DNA of 64,000 nt from Pseudonocardiales bacterium (GTDB lineage: Bacteria > Actinomycetota > Actinomycetes > Mycobacteriales > Pseudonocardiaceae). Where the stretch lies: the NCBI GenBank assembly GCA_019247305.1, contig JAFAPC010000185.1, positions 1 through 64,000 on the forward strand, read 5' to 3'. Both the position numbers and the translations under genes were made by a program. Below, piece by piece: positions 44,761-53,195 of this stretch. Within the stretch, counting starts at the first letter, position 1. Each line of letters begins with the position of its first letter. The notes beneath the pieces are model-generated. The model ran no database searches and had not been told where the DNA came from. It was given only the letters and a program-made list of their open reading frames with translations.

Positions 44761-45443
44761 GGGAGTTCCCTGCCGGGCAGGGGGCCAAAATGGGCCACGG
44801 GGCGACGCCCGTAGGCGGCCCACAGCCGGTCACCCATACTGAAGTGCCACCATTCAGCGGGATAGTTGATAAATCCCACGTCGGTGAGGCAGCGGGTCAG
44901 AAGTTCTCGGCGCCACCGCACCGTGTCGGTGACGGGGGCACGGGTCGGTGTCGCGGCGGTGAATTCTCCCACGCCCGTTCCCATCCACCACTCGGTCCCC
45001 CCAGCATCCGCCAGCGTGATGTCCACGGCCGCCCCGGTCTGATGCCCGCCGCCGGCGCTGCCCGGACACGCCACGACCAGCTTGGTTAGGCGATCGACCT
45101 CGCACGGCGTGGCCAACGGGTGCTTTCCCGCAATCTTTGCGCGGGTCGCTGACCACAGTTGTTGCTGTCGCGCCAGGCTGCGGTAGGCATCCACGACCAG
45201 GAGTTGGACATCCTCGGGCAGGAGTTCGGCGGCCTGGCACAACGCACCCACGACCGAACGTCGGGCCAGGTGCGGCTGGTGGAGCCGGGCGTCGAGCAGC
45301 AGGCGGCCCGGCACGGTCGGGATCGGCTCCAGGGGCTCATCGCACTCCCGCACCGGGATACGCTGGACGTAATAGCCGGGAAGAACATCCCGCAGCCCCC
45401 ACCGCCATAACACCCGATTGGCGACCGCTCGTAGTGATCTCAT
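44751..45443 (-). CDS. vanX: D-alanyl-D-alanine dipeptidase (VanX/DdpX family, M15D)
   Basis: 230 aa zinc dipeptidase cleaving D-Ala-D-Ala. Zinc and catalytic residues are in GGHQTGAAVDITL (His, Asp) and PAEWWHFSMGDR (Glu, His). The VDAYRSLARQQQLW helix carries the conserved Arg. No signal peptide, so it may be cytosolic as in VanX. ATG overlaps the stop of the FemABX-like gene (ATGA). No vanH, vanA or vanRS is present; a role in peptidoglycan turnover is as likely as glycopeptide resistance. Confidence 0.85.
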   Translation of the reverse strand: MRSLRAVANRVLWRWGLRDVLPGYYVQRIPVRECDEPLEPIPTVPGRLLLDARLHQPHLARRSVVGALCQAAELLPEDVQLLVVDAYRSLARQQQLWSATRAKIAGKHPLATPCEVDRLTKLVVACPGSAGGGHQTGAAVDITLADAGGTEWWMGTGVGEFTAATPTRAPVTDTVRWRRELLTRCLTDVGFINYPAEWWHFSMGDRLWAAYGRRPVAHFGPLPGRELPHE

Positions 45444-46078
45444 CCGGCTACCCTCCTGAGGTACTGCTCAAAATCTTCATACAGTGGCTCATCAAGCGGA
45501 TAACTCCATTCGCCGAGATACGCGGCAACGCGCCCGCCACTGCCAATCTTGAATCGCGTTATCCTGAACAACGGGTCGCTGGGATCAAGAGTGTCACTGA
45601 CGCCGCGCAGGTCGTAGACCGACGCCCCGGCCGCGTGCGCGTCGGAGACCATCCGCCACTGAATCGCGTTCGAGGCATACACTTCCCGCTTCTGTTCCGC
45701 TGATCCCATGTAGGCACACCAAACGTGCTCGCCGACCGTCACCATGATGGTTGCCGCCAGCACTTCCCCGTCGTGACGAGCTAGATACAACAGATGCTCC
45801 ACCATCGGGTCCAACCAAGAAGCTATATTAGCGGCATACCAGTCCAGAACCGGCCCCTCAGGCAAGTATGCAAAACACCGACCGAACCCCGGTGGCCGCC
45901 GGTGGAGCACAAGTCCGGCACCGACTAACTCGCCGTTTTCAATCCAGCCGATCGACTCGGCACGCCAGTCAACCTTCACCTCGCCCCAGGACGGCCACTG
46001 CAGAAAACTCGATGCCCGAAGGCCGCGGAGAAACGCCCGATGCTCCTGCGTGCTCACCGTCCGGACGTGCAACGACAT
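45440..46078 (-). CDS. Shortened FemABX-type peptidyltransferase
   Basis: 212 aa. Matches peptidoglycan bridge-forming aminoacyl transferases: QWPSWGEVK, GRCFAYLPEGPVLDWY, AATIMVTVGEHVWCAYMGSAEQ, SNAIQWRMVSDA and YDLRGVSDTLD. Relatives are ~330-370 aa with two full GNAT-like lobes. Here WLDPMVEHLLYLARHDGEVLAATI joins the end of lobe 1 to the middle of lobe 2, an in-frame internal loss of ~130 residues. Probably non-functional or altered. Coupled to vanX by an ATGA overlap. Confidence 0.7.
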   Translation of the reverse strand: MSLHVRTVSTQEHRAFLRGLRASSFLQWPSWGEVKVDWRAESIGWIENGELVGAGLVLHRRPPGFGRCFAYLPEGPVLDWYAANIASWLDPMVEHLLYLARHDGEVLAATIMVTVGEHVWCAYMGSAEQKREVYASNAIQWRMVSDAHAAGASVYDLRGVSDTLDPSDPLFRITRFKIGSGGRVAAYLGEWSYPLDEPLYEDFEQYLRRVAG

Positions 46079-46214
46079 ACTCTCCACAATCTGATCACAC
46101 TGTGTAGTGGATCGTAGGGTAGTAGATCCTATGACAAATCTGAGGTAGTCGGTAGGCAGGCTGAGCCCACCGTGCGCACGACCGGTTGGGTCAGGCGCGG
46201 CACCGCAGCATGCC

Positions 46215-46789
46215 CAGCATTGGTCCAGGCTCGGCTCCTCGCTGGCAGCGGCCTGCGCACAAGCGAGGCCTGCGGCCTTGATCGTGACCAGATCGATGTG
46301 GACACCGGTGTGCTGGTGGTGGCTGAGTCCAAGTTCGGCAAATCCCGGCAGGTGTTCCTGCATGAGGGCGCCATCGTCGCGTTGCGCGACTACCAACGCT
46401 GCCGCGATCGCTGGTGCCCCGCACCCGCCGCACCGAGCTTCTTCGTCTCGACCCGGGGCACCCGCCTGGATGCGCACAACATCACCCACACCTTCGCCGA
46501 ACTGGTCGACGCCGCTGGTATCCAGGCACCGGTGGGGCGGCGTCGACCGCGGCTGCACGATCTGCGCCACTCGTTTACGGTCGCCACCCTGCTGGACTGG
46601 TACCGCGAGGGAGGGGACGTGCAAGCCCGCCTGCCGTTGTTGTCCACCTGGCTCGGCCACATCGACCCGAAGTCGACATATTGGTATCTGAACTCTCGGG
46701 AATTGCACCAGATGGGCGAGAAACCGCAGGTCGCCAGGTCAACATGGCAACGGAATGGTATCTGCGGTCAGAGTGTGACAGCTGTCTGA
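46215..46789 (+). pseudogene. C-terminal half of a tyrosine recombinase
   Basis: Begins in LLAGSGLRTSEACGLDRDQID, the first catalytic Arg region. Continues with KSRQVFLH, PRLHDLRHSF (His-x-x-Arg) and TWLGHIDPKSTYWYL (catalytic His and Tyr). No N-terminal core-binding domain. The missing N-terminal half of the same type of enzyme occurs at 51659-52122 and ends at the matching position (LLAITG). Confidence 0.8.
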
Positions 46790-47046
46790 CCAGGACGAAT
46801 CGTCACCTGCTTGCATCTGGCGCACGATATGCCCGCCCAAGGAGATACCTGGGATGGCGTGCGGAGCAACAGAGTGCTGCCGCGCCGCTTCCGCTCCTCG
46901 GCGTGCTCGCGCACGCCTGCGGTGCGGGTCGGCTTGCCCACGAGCCATGTGGGTCACCTAAAGCGATGCATGCCGCACGGCGTGCTGGGCCGGCATTCGG
47001 ACAGTTCTGATATCCGACGTCGCCAGAGGCCGTCTACCTCGAAGGA

Positions 47047-47514
47047 GTGATCAACAACCATCGGGCCTTCATCGCCCGCCGCCGCGCGCTACGCCCCAGC
47101 GAGGAATACCGCACCCCCACCGACGACGAATGGGCCGAATTCATCGGCCACTTCGAGCAACGCAAACTCTCCCTCGGCGACTGCGGTCGCTCCTATGACA
47201 CCCCCTGCATTCACGAACATAGCTGTCTGCGCTGCCCGCTGCTGCGTCCCGACCCCGCTGCCCGGTCCCGTCTGGTTCAGATCCGCGACAACCTCATCAC
47301 CCGCATCGCCGAAGCCGAATCACACCGCTGGCTCGGCGAAGCCGAAGGCCTGAAAGTCAGCCTCGCCGGCGCCGACGCCAAGCTCGCCCAGATGGACCAG
47401 ATCACCGCCCATCGCAACCACACCGTGCAGCTCGGAATCCCCACCTTCACCGATACCGCCGCCCGCACCATCACCAGCAACACAACACTGCCCGGCCACC
47501 CAAACAACCCCTAG
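47047..47514 (+). pseudogene. C-terminal remnant of a large integrase/recombinase
   Basis: 155 residues: NNHRAFIARRRALRPSEEYR, GHFEQRKLSLGDCGRSYDTPCIHEHSCLRCPLLRPDP (in parts, with a cysteine-rich zinc-like patch) and a coiled segment LITRIAEAESHRWLGEAEGL. This is the tail found after the catalytic domain in the third recombinase of actinobacterial recombinase trios. The catalytic domain is gone. The 257 bp before it (46790-47046) hold no recognised gene. Confidence 0.65.
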
Positions 47515-47548
47515 ACCCCAAGATCATTCTTAGTTCGGAGAAGACACG

Positions 47549-47662
47549 TTGGACGCGGTGTGGTTGTGTCAGATGGGGGAATGCGGCCTGCTGAAGGCCT
47601 CCTTTGTGCCGCCGGAACCGATCCGGCAGCTACGCGACCTCACCCGCTACCTGGCCTTATGC
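47549..47662 (+). pseudogene. IS110-family transposase fragment
   Basis: LDAVWLCQMGECGLL followed by KASFVPPEPIRQLRDLTRYLA is the well-known stretch after the DEDD catalytic start of IS110 transposases. Only ~38 residues remain. It ends in a 28-bp palindrome. Confidence 0.7.
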
Positions 47663-47680
47663 CGATATCGGCATAAGGCC
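47653..47680. repeat. 28-bp perfect palindrome at a mobile-element junction
   Basis: GGCCTTATGCCGAT is followed directly by its exact reverse complement, with no spacer. It marks the boundary between the IS110 fragment and the AAA-ATPase fragment. Confidence 0.85.
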
Positions 47681-47691
47681 CGAATCATGAA

Positions 47692-48049
47692 ATGGATTCC
47701 GGGGCGCCGTTCGCGGCCGTGCTGATCGGTCAGCCCACCCTGCGCCAATGCCTACGTCTCAGGGTGCTGGCCGCCCCTGGACCAGCGGATATCGGTGCGC
47801 TACACCCTCGCCGGCATGAACGCGACCGAGACCGCCGACTACATCACCCACCACCTCAAAATCGCCGGACGCGCCGACACCCTATTCAGCGCGGACGCTG
47901 TAAACCTGATTCACAACGCCTCCCGCAGCTATCACCGCGCCGTGAACAACCTCGCCGTCAACGCCCTCACTGCGGCATTCGCCCGCGACAACCCCATCGT
48001 CGATGAGAAAGCAGCCCGGACCGCGATCTCCGAAACCGGCACCGACTAA
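47692..48049 (+). pseudogene. C-terminal part of an ExeA/TniB-type transposition ATPase
   Basis: Frame 1 gives FAAVLIGQPTLRQCLRLRVLAA. After a one-base shift near 47775 the next frame gives LDQRISVRYTLAGMNATETADYI and SADAVNLIHNASRSYHRAVNNLAVNAL (in parts). This is the sensor-2 and lid end of AAA ATPases encoded by actinobacterial transposons. The Walker A and B part is missing. Confidence 0.7.
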
Positions 48050-48403
48050 CCCACGCCCGGCACTCGCCACCAAGCCGAGCACCCCGTCACCGAGCCGACC
48101 AAAACCCCGCCTACCACCACCGGGCGTGGCTTTCTCACACACCAATCATCGGCAACACCGACGAAGGCGTCATCGGCAAGATCAACGACGGACAACACCC
48201 TCCGCTGAGCGACGTCTCACCCACGACCAGGACAAACCACCCCCACACCCGGATCACTGCAGCACTACTCTTTCGTTTCACCTGGGGCCTCCATTTCCGT
48301 GTCCGTAACCACCACGGATCCTGAGGTCCCAGGCTCCTGTTCAGACCCAGGCTGAAGATCGTGTCCTACAGCGGCACACCACGCTCAGAAACGAAGAGCC
48401 AAT
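48050..48403. other. Stretch without a recognised gene
   Basis: Short frames only. Nothing recognised; probably the trailing part of the transposon remnant. Confidence 0.4.
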
Positions 48404-48661
48404 TTAGTTCTGACCTGGATCTTCGCTTCTGAAACTTCGCGCATCGAATCCAAAATCGGGTTGCTCACCACCGGAATCTACATAAATGGAGTCTGACTCA
48501 CGGTGACAGTGGTCGTCTGGGTAAAAATAGACCCCGTAGTCCGTGTGGTTCTTAGCTGAGCGAAGACCTTCCTCGGGAACAGTGCAACTGTTACCGAGGT
48601 TTGAGTAGACGTAACGCCTGCCACTGTAGTGGTCCTCGCGCCATGCCTCTACCTCTTTCAT
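48404..48661 (-). CDS. Small protein, possibly peptidase inhibitor I36/crystallin-like
   Basis: 85 aa with a good ribosome site (AAGGGAG). The pattern GVYFYPDDHCHRESDSIYVDSGG followed by FGFDARSFR resembles the beta-strand repeats of I36/beta-gamma-crystallin-like proteins with a Cys pair (GNSCTV, DDHC). No signal peptide is visible in this reading, so either the N-terminus is lost or it is cytosolic. Base use is less GC-rich than neighbours, suggesting transfer. Family assignment is weak. Confidence 0.45.
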   Translation of the reverse strand: MKEVEAWREDHYSGRRYVYSNLGNSCTVPEEGLRSAKNHTDYGVYFYPDDHCHRESDSIYVDSGGEQPDFGFDARSFRSEDPGQN

Positions 48662-48728
48662 GAGGACTCCCTTCTAGATCCTTAATTCCGACATTCCGGG
48701 CCCGGCAGGGGGCCCGACGTTTCACGTT

Positions 48729-49387
48729 GTGAAGCATATCGCCCACGGGCCGGGTGGTCCCGGAGTCAGCCCCTATGAACGAGCCAAACGGCGTCGTCAC
48801 GGTCTGCCCAACTACCGGCTCTGCCGGTACGCGGACGACTGGTGCCTGACCGTGTCCGACACCCGGGCGCACGCCGGGGCCCTGCGGGAGGAGATCGCGG
48901 GAGTCCTGGCCACGATGGGCCTGCGCCTGTCAACGGAGAAGACTCTCATCACCCACATCGACGAGGGCCTCGTCTTCCTCGGCTGGCGCATCCAGCGTCA
49001 CCGCAAGCGAGGCACCGGCAGCACTACGTCTACGTCTACCCGGCCAAGGAGGCCCTGGCCGCCGTCATGGCCAAGGTGAAGACGATCTGCCGGCAGAACA
49101 CGAACCTGCCGCTCGCAGTCCTGCCGCGCCGGCTGAACCGGATGCTGCGGGGCTGGACCGCCTACTTCAGGTACGGATGCTCGAACGCGACCTTCAACTA
49201 CCTGCGGTCATACCTGTGGAAGGAGATCGTCAGATGGCAGAAACGCAAGCATCGGCGCACCCCCTGGAAACAACTGCGCCGACGCTATGGCATCTGGCCC
49301 GCCGATGGCGACGTGAGGCTGTTCGACCCGGCCAGGGTCAGCGCGAAGCGCTACTACTACCGGGGAACACGCATCCCGCCACCATGA
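48729..49387 (+). pseudogene. Group II intron reverse transcriptase/maturase, C-terminal part with frameshift
   Basis: Begins inside the palm: LPNYRLCRYADDWCLTV contains the catalytic YADD box, then LRLSTEKTLITHIDEGLVFLGWRIQRH. A one-base shift near 49018 moves to the frame YVYVYPAKEALAAV, RLNRMLRGWTAYFRYGCSNATFNYL (in parts), the maturase X domain, and the end RYYYRGTRIPPP. The N-terminal RT0-RT4 part is missing. It is unrelated to the domain V at position 27. Confidence 0.8.
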
Positions 49388-49401
49388 CCGAGCACAGCCC
49401 G

Positions 49402-49423
49402 ATTTCCGTGGCATCCGGCTCTC
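49402..49423 (-). ncRNA. Possible half of a group II intron domain V
   Basis: On the minus strand, GAGAGCCGGATGCCACGGAA matches the 5' arm of an intron domain V and lies directly downstream of the minus-strand maturase C-terminus. The 3' arm (ACGTCCGGTTC type) is replaced by unrelated sequence, so the catalytic hairpin is broken. Confidence 0.4.
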
Positions 49424-49429
49424 CGGTGC

Positions 49430-50310
49430 TTATCGTGGTTGCCGTGTTGAGGATCCGTGGTAGTGGATGCTCTCGTGGCAGGCGCGGCAGACGATGAGGG
49501 TCTTACGGTGGCGTGCGGCCATCCGTGTGGCCCATTCGGGTTGTTGCTTCCGCCCTGGGGGATTGAGGTCTTTGAGTGCCCGGATGTGGTGCACCTCGAC
49601 CTGGTTTCCCGATCCGCATAGTTCGCAGGTGTCGGCCAGAAGCCGTTGGATGAGTTCTGAGCGGCGGTTGCTCCAGATGCGGGGCGGGGTGTCGTTGAGG
49701 ACTGTTGGGGTGGTGTCCCGAGCCAGCGAGATGCCGCCCCACTGTGCTACGAGCGGTGCTCGTCCCCCATCGCGGTGCACCGTGACTTGAAGGCCACGGC
49801 GGGGACCCTGCTCGGTGTTCAGGACGGCACGGTAGCGCTGGTAGACCTGCGCGGCCCTGATCCGGTATTTCCGGGCCAGTACGTCCCACTGGTCGCGGGG
49901 CAGCTCGGTGGTCGAGGTGTGCACCGAACCATCGGGGTGGACGACCTGGCGGGTGCGGCGACGCCCGAACACATACGCTCCGGCATAGACCGGGTTGCGC
50001 AAGATCCCGGCCGCGCGGGCATGCGTGAGCCGACCCCAGCGCAGCTGCCCGGCCCACACCCCTCCGTAAGCCCGCCGCGGGAAACGCCGCCCGGCGAACA
50101 CGCCGGCGACCCCGTAGGCCGAGCCGGTCTGCGCGAACGCGGCGAAGACGTCACTGATCGCGGCGGCGACCTCGGCATCGGGATCGATGACGACCTGGCC
50201 CTCGTCGTCGTAGACGAACCCGACCGGCAGCGGCACGTGCAGCTGTCCCCGGGCCGCGGCGGCCCGTTTGGACTCCTGCAGCCGGCTGGTCAGCCAGCGC
50301 AGCTCGGCCT
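49430..50310 (-). pseudogene. Chimera of a serine recombinase fragment and a group II intron maturase/HNH end
   Basis: The N-terminal ~120 residues (PLPVGFVYDDEGQVVIDP, AGILRNPVYAGAYVFGRRR, ELPRDQW) are the Recombinase domain of large serine recombinases, extended upstream to 50310 by AELRWLTSRLQESKRAAAARG. The resolvase catalytic domain is absent. From LARKYRIRAAQVYQRY onward the sequence is an intron maturase tail with RAPLVAQWGGISL and an HNH nuclease (CELCGSGNQVEVHHIRAL, KTLIVCRACHESIH). The frame stays open through the junction, giving one 268-codon ORF from 50236. Confidence 0.75.
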
Positions 50311-50444
50311 CTTATGCGGACCTCGTCGTTATGCCGACCGGGCAGCGGTAGGTGCAGGTGGTAGGGGTCTGCTGGCTGGTGGTGTCGGTATAACCGGATC
50401 CGTTTCAGGATTCTTCTTCGATCCGTGATGGGGAGGAGAAGGTC

Positions 50445-51662
50445 ATGACGGCGGTTCCGTGTTGGGCTCAGGTGTGTGGTCCGCTGGCGGGGTATGCCGA
50501 GGGTTTCCGGGCCGAGTTGGAGCGGTTGGGTTACACACCGTTGACGGCGGCGGTGCATGTGCGGCTGATGGCGCATGTGAGTCGCTGGCTGGCCAGGGAG
50601 GGTCTGGAGGCATCCGAGTTGAGCCCGGCGGTGGTGGACGCGTATTTCGCTGAACGGCGGGCGGTTGGTTATGTCGGTCACGTCACCGGGCGAGCGTTGC
50701 GGCCGCTGGTGAGCTATCTCCGGCGGTTGGGGGTGGTCGTGGATCCTGTGCCGGTGGCCCCGGCCAGTCCGGTGGAGCGATTACTGGCCCGGTATCGGCA
50801 TTGGCAGCTGGTCGAGCGCGGGCTGACCGAGACGACGGCTGAGCTGAACATGCGGCTGGTTCGCCCGTTCCTGCTGGATCGGTTAGGGGCGAGGGACGGC
50901 GAGCTGGACCTGGAACAGTTGAGGGCGGGCGAGGTCACTGTGTTCGTAGTGGCCTACGGCCAGGCGCGGCCCAGGTCGGTCAAGCGGATGGTGAGCGCGC
51001 TGCGGTCGCTGCTGGGGTTCCTGCACGTGGAGGGCATCACCGACCGGCCTCTGGCGACCGCGGTGCCCTCGGTGGCGGGGTGGAGGCAAACCGGGTTGCC
51101 CAAGGCGTTGGACGCCGATCAGGTGAGCGCGGTGCTGGCCTGCTGCGATGAGGGCACCGCGACGGGGCGTCGAGATTTGGCGATCTTGACGTTGTTGTCC
51201 CGGATGGGGCTGCGGGCCGGCGAGGTCGCCGCGCTGAGGTTGGATGACATCGACTGGCGCCGAGGCGAAATCATCGTGCGGGGCAAAGGGGGTCGGTGTG
51301 CCCGGCTGCCGTTGCCGGCTGATGTCGGTGAACGAATCGTCGCCTACCTCGTGGACGGTCGCCCGGTGGCCGCCCAGGGCCGGGCGGTGTTCGTCCGTGC
51401 GCAGGCCCCGTATCGGCCGTTGCGATCCAACGCGGTCACCACGGTCGTGGTCTGGGCCGCGCGGCGGGCCGGTGTCGGGTTGGTGGGTGCTCATCGGTTG
51501 CGGCATTCTGCGGCGACCGCCATGTTGCGCTCGGGTGGATCGTTGATCGAAATCGGGCAAGTACTGCGCCATGTCCGCCCGCTGACCACCGCGCTGTATG
51601 CGAAGGTCGAGATCGAGGCGCTGCGTCAGCTGGCGCAGCCGTGGCCAGGTGAGCTGGCATGA
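50445..51662 (+). CDS. Tyrosine recombinase, apparently intact (first gene of a recombinase trio)
   Basis: 405 aa. Core-binding domain ~100-200, catalytic domain with Arg in SRMGLRAGEVAALRL, HRLRHSAATAML (His-x-x-Arg), VLRHVRPLTTALYAK (His and nucleophile Tyr). An extra N-terminal ~95-residue domain (GFRAELERLGYTPLTAAVHV, MAHVSRWLAREGL) is typical of transposon-encoded recombinases that occur in sets of three. Its TGA overlaps the ATG of the next recombinase (ATGA), as in such sets. Confidence 0.85.
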   Translation: MTAVPCWAQVCGPLAGYAEGFRAELERLGYTPLTAAVHVRLMAHVSRWLAREGLEASELSPAVVDAYFAERRAVGYVGHVTGRALRPLVSYLRRLGVVVDPVPVAPASPVERLLARYRHWQLVERGLTETTAELNMRLVRPFLLDRLGARDGELDLEQLRAGEVTVFVVAYGQARPRSVKRMVSALRSLLGFLHVEGITDRPLATAVPSVAGWRQTGLPKALDADQVSAVLACCDEGTATGRRDLAILTLLSRMGLRAGEVAALRLDDIDWRRGEIIVRGKGGRCARLPLPADVGERIVAYLVDGRPVAAQGRAVFVRAQAPYRPLRSNAVTTVVVWAARRAGVGLVGAHRLRHSAATAMLRSGGSLIEIGQVLRHVRPLTTALYAKVEIEALRQLAQPWPGELA

Positions 51663-52156
51663 CCACGCCACGATCACCACGACCATCCGCACCGCCGGCG
51701 ACCACGCTGCGCACGGCGTTGGCGGACTACTTGAGCCTGCGCCGGGCGCTGGGATTCCACCTGGCCAACGCCGGCCGGTTACTCGGGCAGTTCGTTGGCT
51801 ATCTCGAACAGCACGCCATCACCACCCTCACCACCGAGCACGCGCTGACCTGGGCGACGCTGCCGGCCGGAGCCTCCCCACACTGGTGGGCGATCCGCCT
51901 GAGCGTGGTGCGCGGGTTCGCCGCCTACCTGCATAGCCTAGATCCCTGTGTGCAGGTCCCCCCGGCCGGTCTGATCCGCGCTGGGTCATGCCGGGCCACT
52001 CCTTATCTGTATTCCGACACCGAGATCCGCTCACTGCTGCAGGCGGCGGGGGCGCTGCGGCCCCGGCTGCGGGCGGCCACCTACCAGAGTTTGATCAGCC
52101 TGCTAGCGATCACCGGTGCGTCGAGCAGCCTGGGCAGCGGCATGTCGATCACCTGA
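51659..52156 (+). pseudogene. N-terminal half of the second tyrosine recombinase
   Basis: Reads TLRTALADYLSLRRALGFHL, HWWAIRLSVVRGFAAYLHSLDP and YLYSDTEIRSLLQAA, the SAM-like core-binding domain and start of the catalytic domain. Homology stops at LISLLAITG (about 52122), after which the frame runs into unrelated residues and a stop. The complementary C-terminal half lies 5.9 kb upstream at 46215. Confidence 0.8.
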
Positions 52157-52355
52157 GCGAGCTGAGTCAACGCCTCCCGCGCGTGGGCGAACACGCCCGC
52201 ACAGCTGCGGTGTGGCCACCAGACTCGTCGGCGCGGACCCTCAATAAGGACCCTGACACCCGGTTCAGTACACCGTCCACGAACGAGCCCGCACCAGCCG
52301 CCGTACGGACCGCTCGAGACCGCGCTAGCGACACCGGGATGATCAGCGCGACGGT
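52157..52355. other. Junction sequence with a small minus-strand relic
   Basis: On the minus strand around 52310-52345 the translation reads VALIIPVSLA, identical to ten residues of the protein at 55017-55907, then diverges. It is probably a scrap of a paralogue. Nothing else recognised. Confidence 0.4.
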
Positions 52356-52434
52356 AGCACCTTGCAGGTCGAGCACGAGCACACCTGCTGAGCTGGCACG
52401 CTCACGCTCAGCCGGCGCGGGTGGCGTTCACCAA
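52356..52434. repeat. Direct repeat, right copy (transporter 3' end)
   Basis: Same three blocks as 44605-44687. It encodes the transporter ending LQVEHEHTC and stop, without the transporter in front, and abuts the intact maleylpyruvate-isomerase-like gene. See the left copy. Confidence 0.85.
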
Positions 52435-53127
52435 GGCGGCATCACCGCTGATCACCGCTTTGGACGGGCGACCCCAGACGGCACGGTAGAGGGCGTCGGC
52501 AAGCCCGACCACTGATGCGTCCGGTTCGGTGACCGCCTCCGCTGCGGTCTGCGGGAGCTGCCCCGCGACCAAGCGCACCGTCCACGCCCGTCCGGCGTCC
52601 GCGGCGTGGTAGAGCACCGTGCCCGAGCGCGTACTCAGCGCCCACGCGTCGGTGTGCCGGGCGAGTAGCCGGGTCAGCATCTCGTCGACGCCATCGGCGG
52701 CGAAGTCAGGGTCCACTGCGGCGGAGGTGCCCGCCGCAGCCTGCGCGTCGATCCGGTGCATGGTGACCTCATGCGCCATCCGGCGGGACCAGAACGCGGC
52801 GGTCTTCGGCGCGGTCGGGGTGAAGTGCCAAACCGGGGTGGCCGGGTCGGTGCTCGCAAGTACCTTGAGCATGCTCGCCAACCGCTCGTCGAAGAAGGCG
52901 AGCACCTCACCGCGCGGCGGCTCGACCCGGGCCGGCGGTGAGTGCGGATCGGCGGTCTGCAGCACCCGGATGACCATGTCGCAGACCCGGCCGACGTGCT
53001 GCAGCAGCCGCCGCACGCTCCAGCCCGGGCAGGTCGGGACCGGGGTGCTCGCCTGCAAAGACGTCACGACCGCCCGCAGCAGACCAGCCTCCACCGCGAT
53101 CCGCTCCTGGTAGCTCGCGACCTCCAC
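52408..53127 (-). CDS. Maleylpyruvate isomerase family, mycothiol-dependent enzyme (TIGR03083 type)
   Basis: 239 aa. DinB-like four-helix metal-binding domain: PTCPGWSVRRLLQHVGRV (His ligand), FWSRRMAHEVTMHRIDA (second ligand set HExxxHR), and a C-terminal sterol-carrier-like domain ending SGDAALVNATRAG. Family members use mycothiol in place of glutathione, supporting an actinobacterial host. The substrate is unknown. A decayed copy of its end lies at 44661. Confidence 0.85.
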   Translation of the reverse strand: MEVASYQERIAVEAGLLRAVVTSLQASTPVPTCPGWSVRRLLQHVGRVCDMVIRVLQTADPHSPPARVEPPRGEVLAFFDERLASMLKVLASTDPATPVWHFTPTAPKTAAFWSRRMAHEVTMHRIDAQAAAGTSAAVDPDFAADGVDEMLTRLLARHTDAWALSTRSGTVLYHAADAGRAWTVRLVAGQLPQTAAEAVTEPDASVVGLADALYRAVWGRPSKAVISGDAALVNATRAG

Positions 53128-53195
53128 GGCTCACCAGCCTAGGCCCCTCAAGCGCATCTCCGCTGCGCCAGCGTCACGGGGGTACGGTGGCGCGC

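Noticed and set aside
44751-46078. A vancomycin resistance operon
   Set aside because: Only a VanX-type dipeptidase and a truncated FemABX are present. vanH, vanA-type ligase and vanRS are missing, so resistance is not supported.
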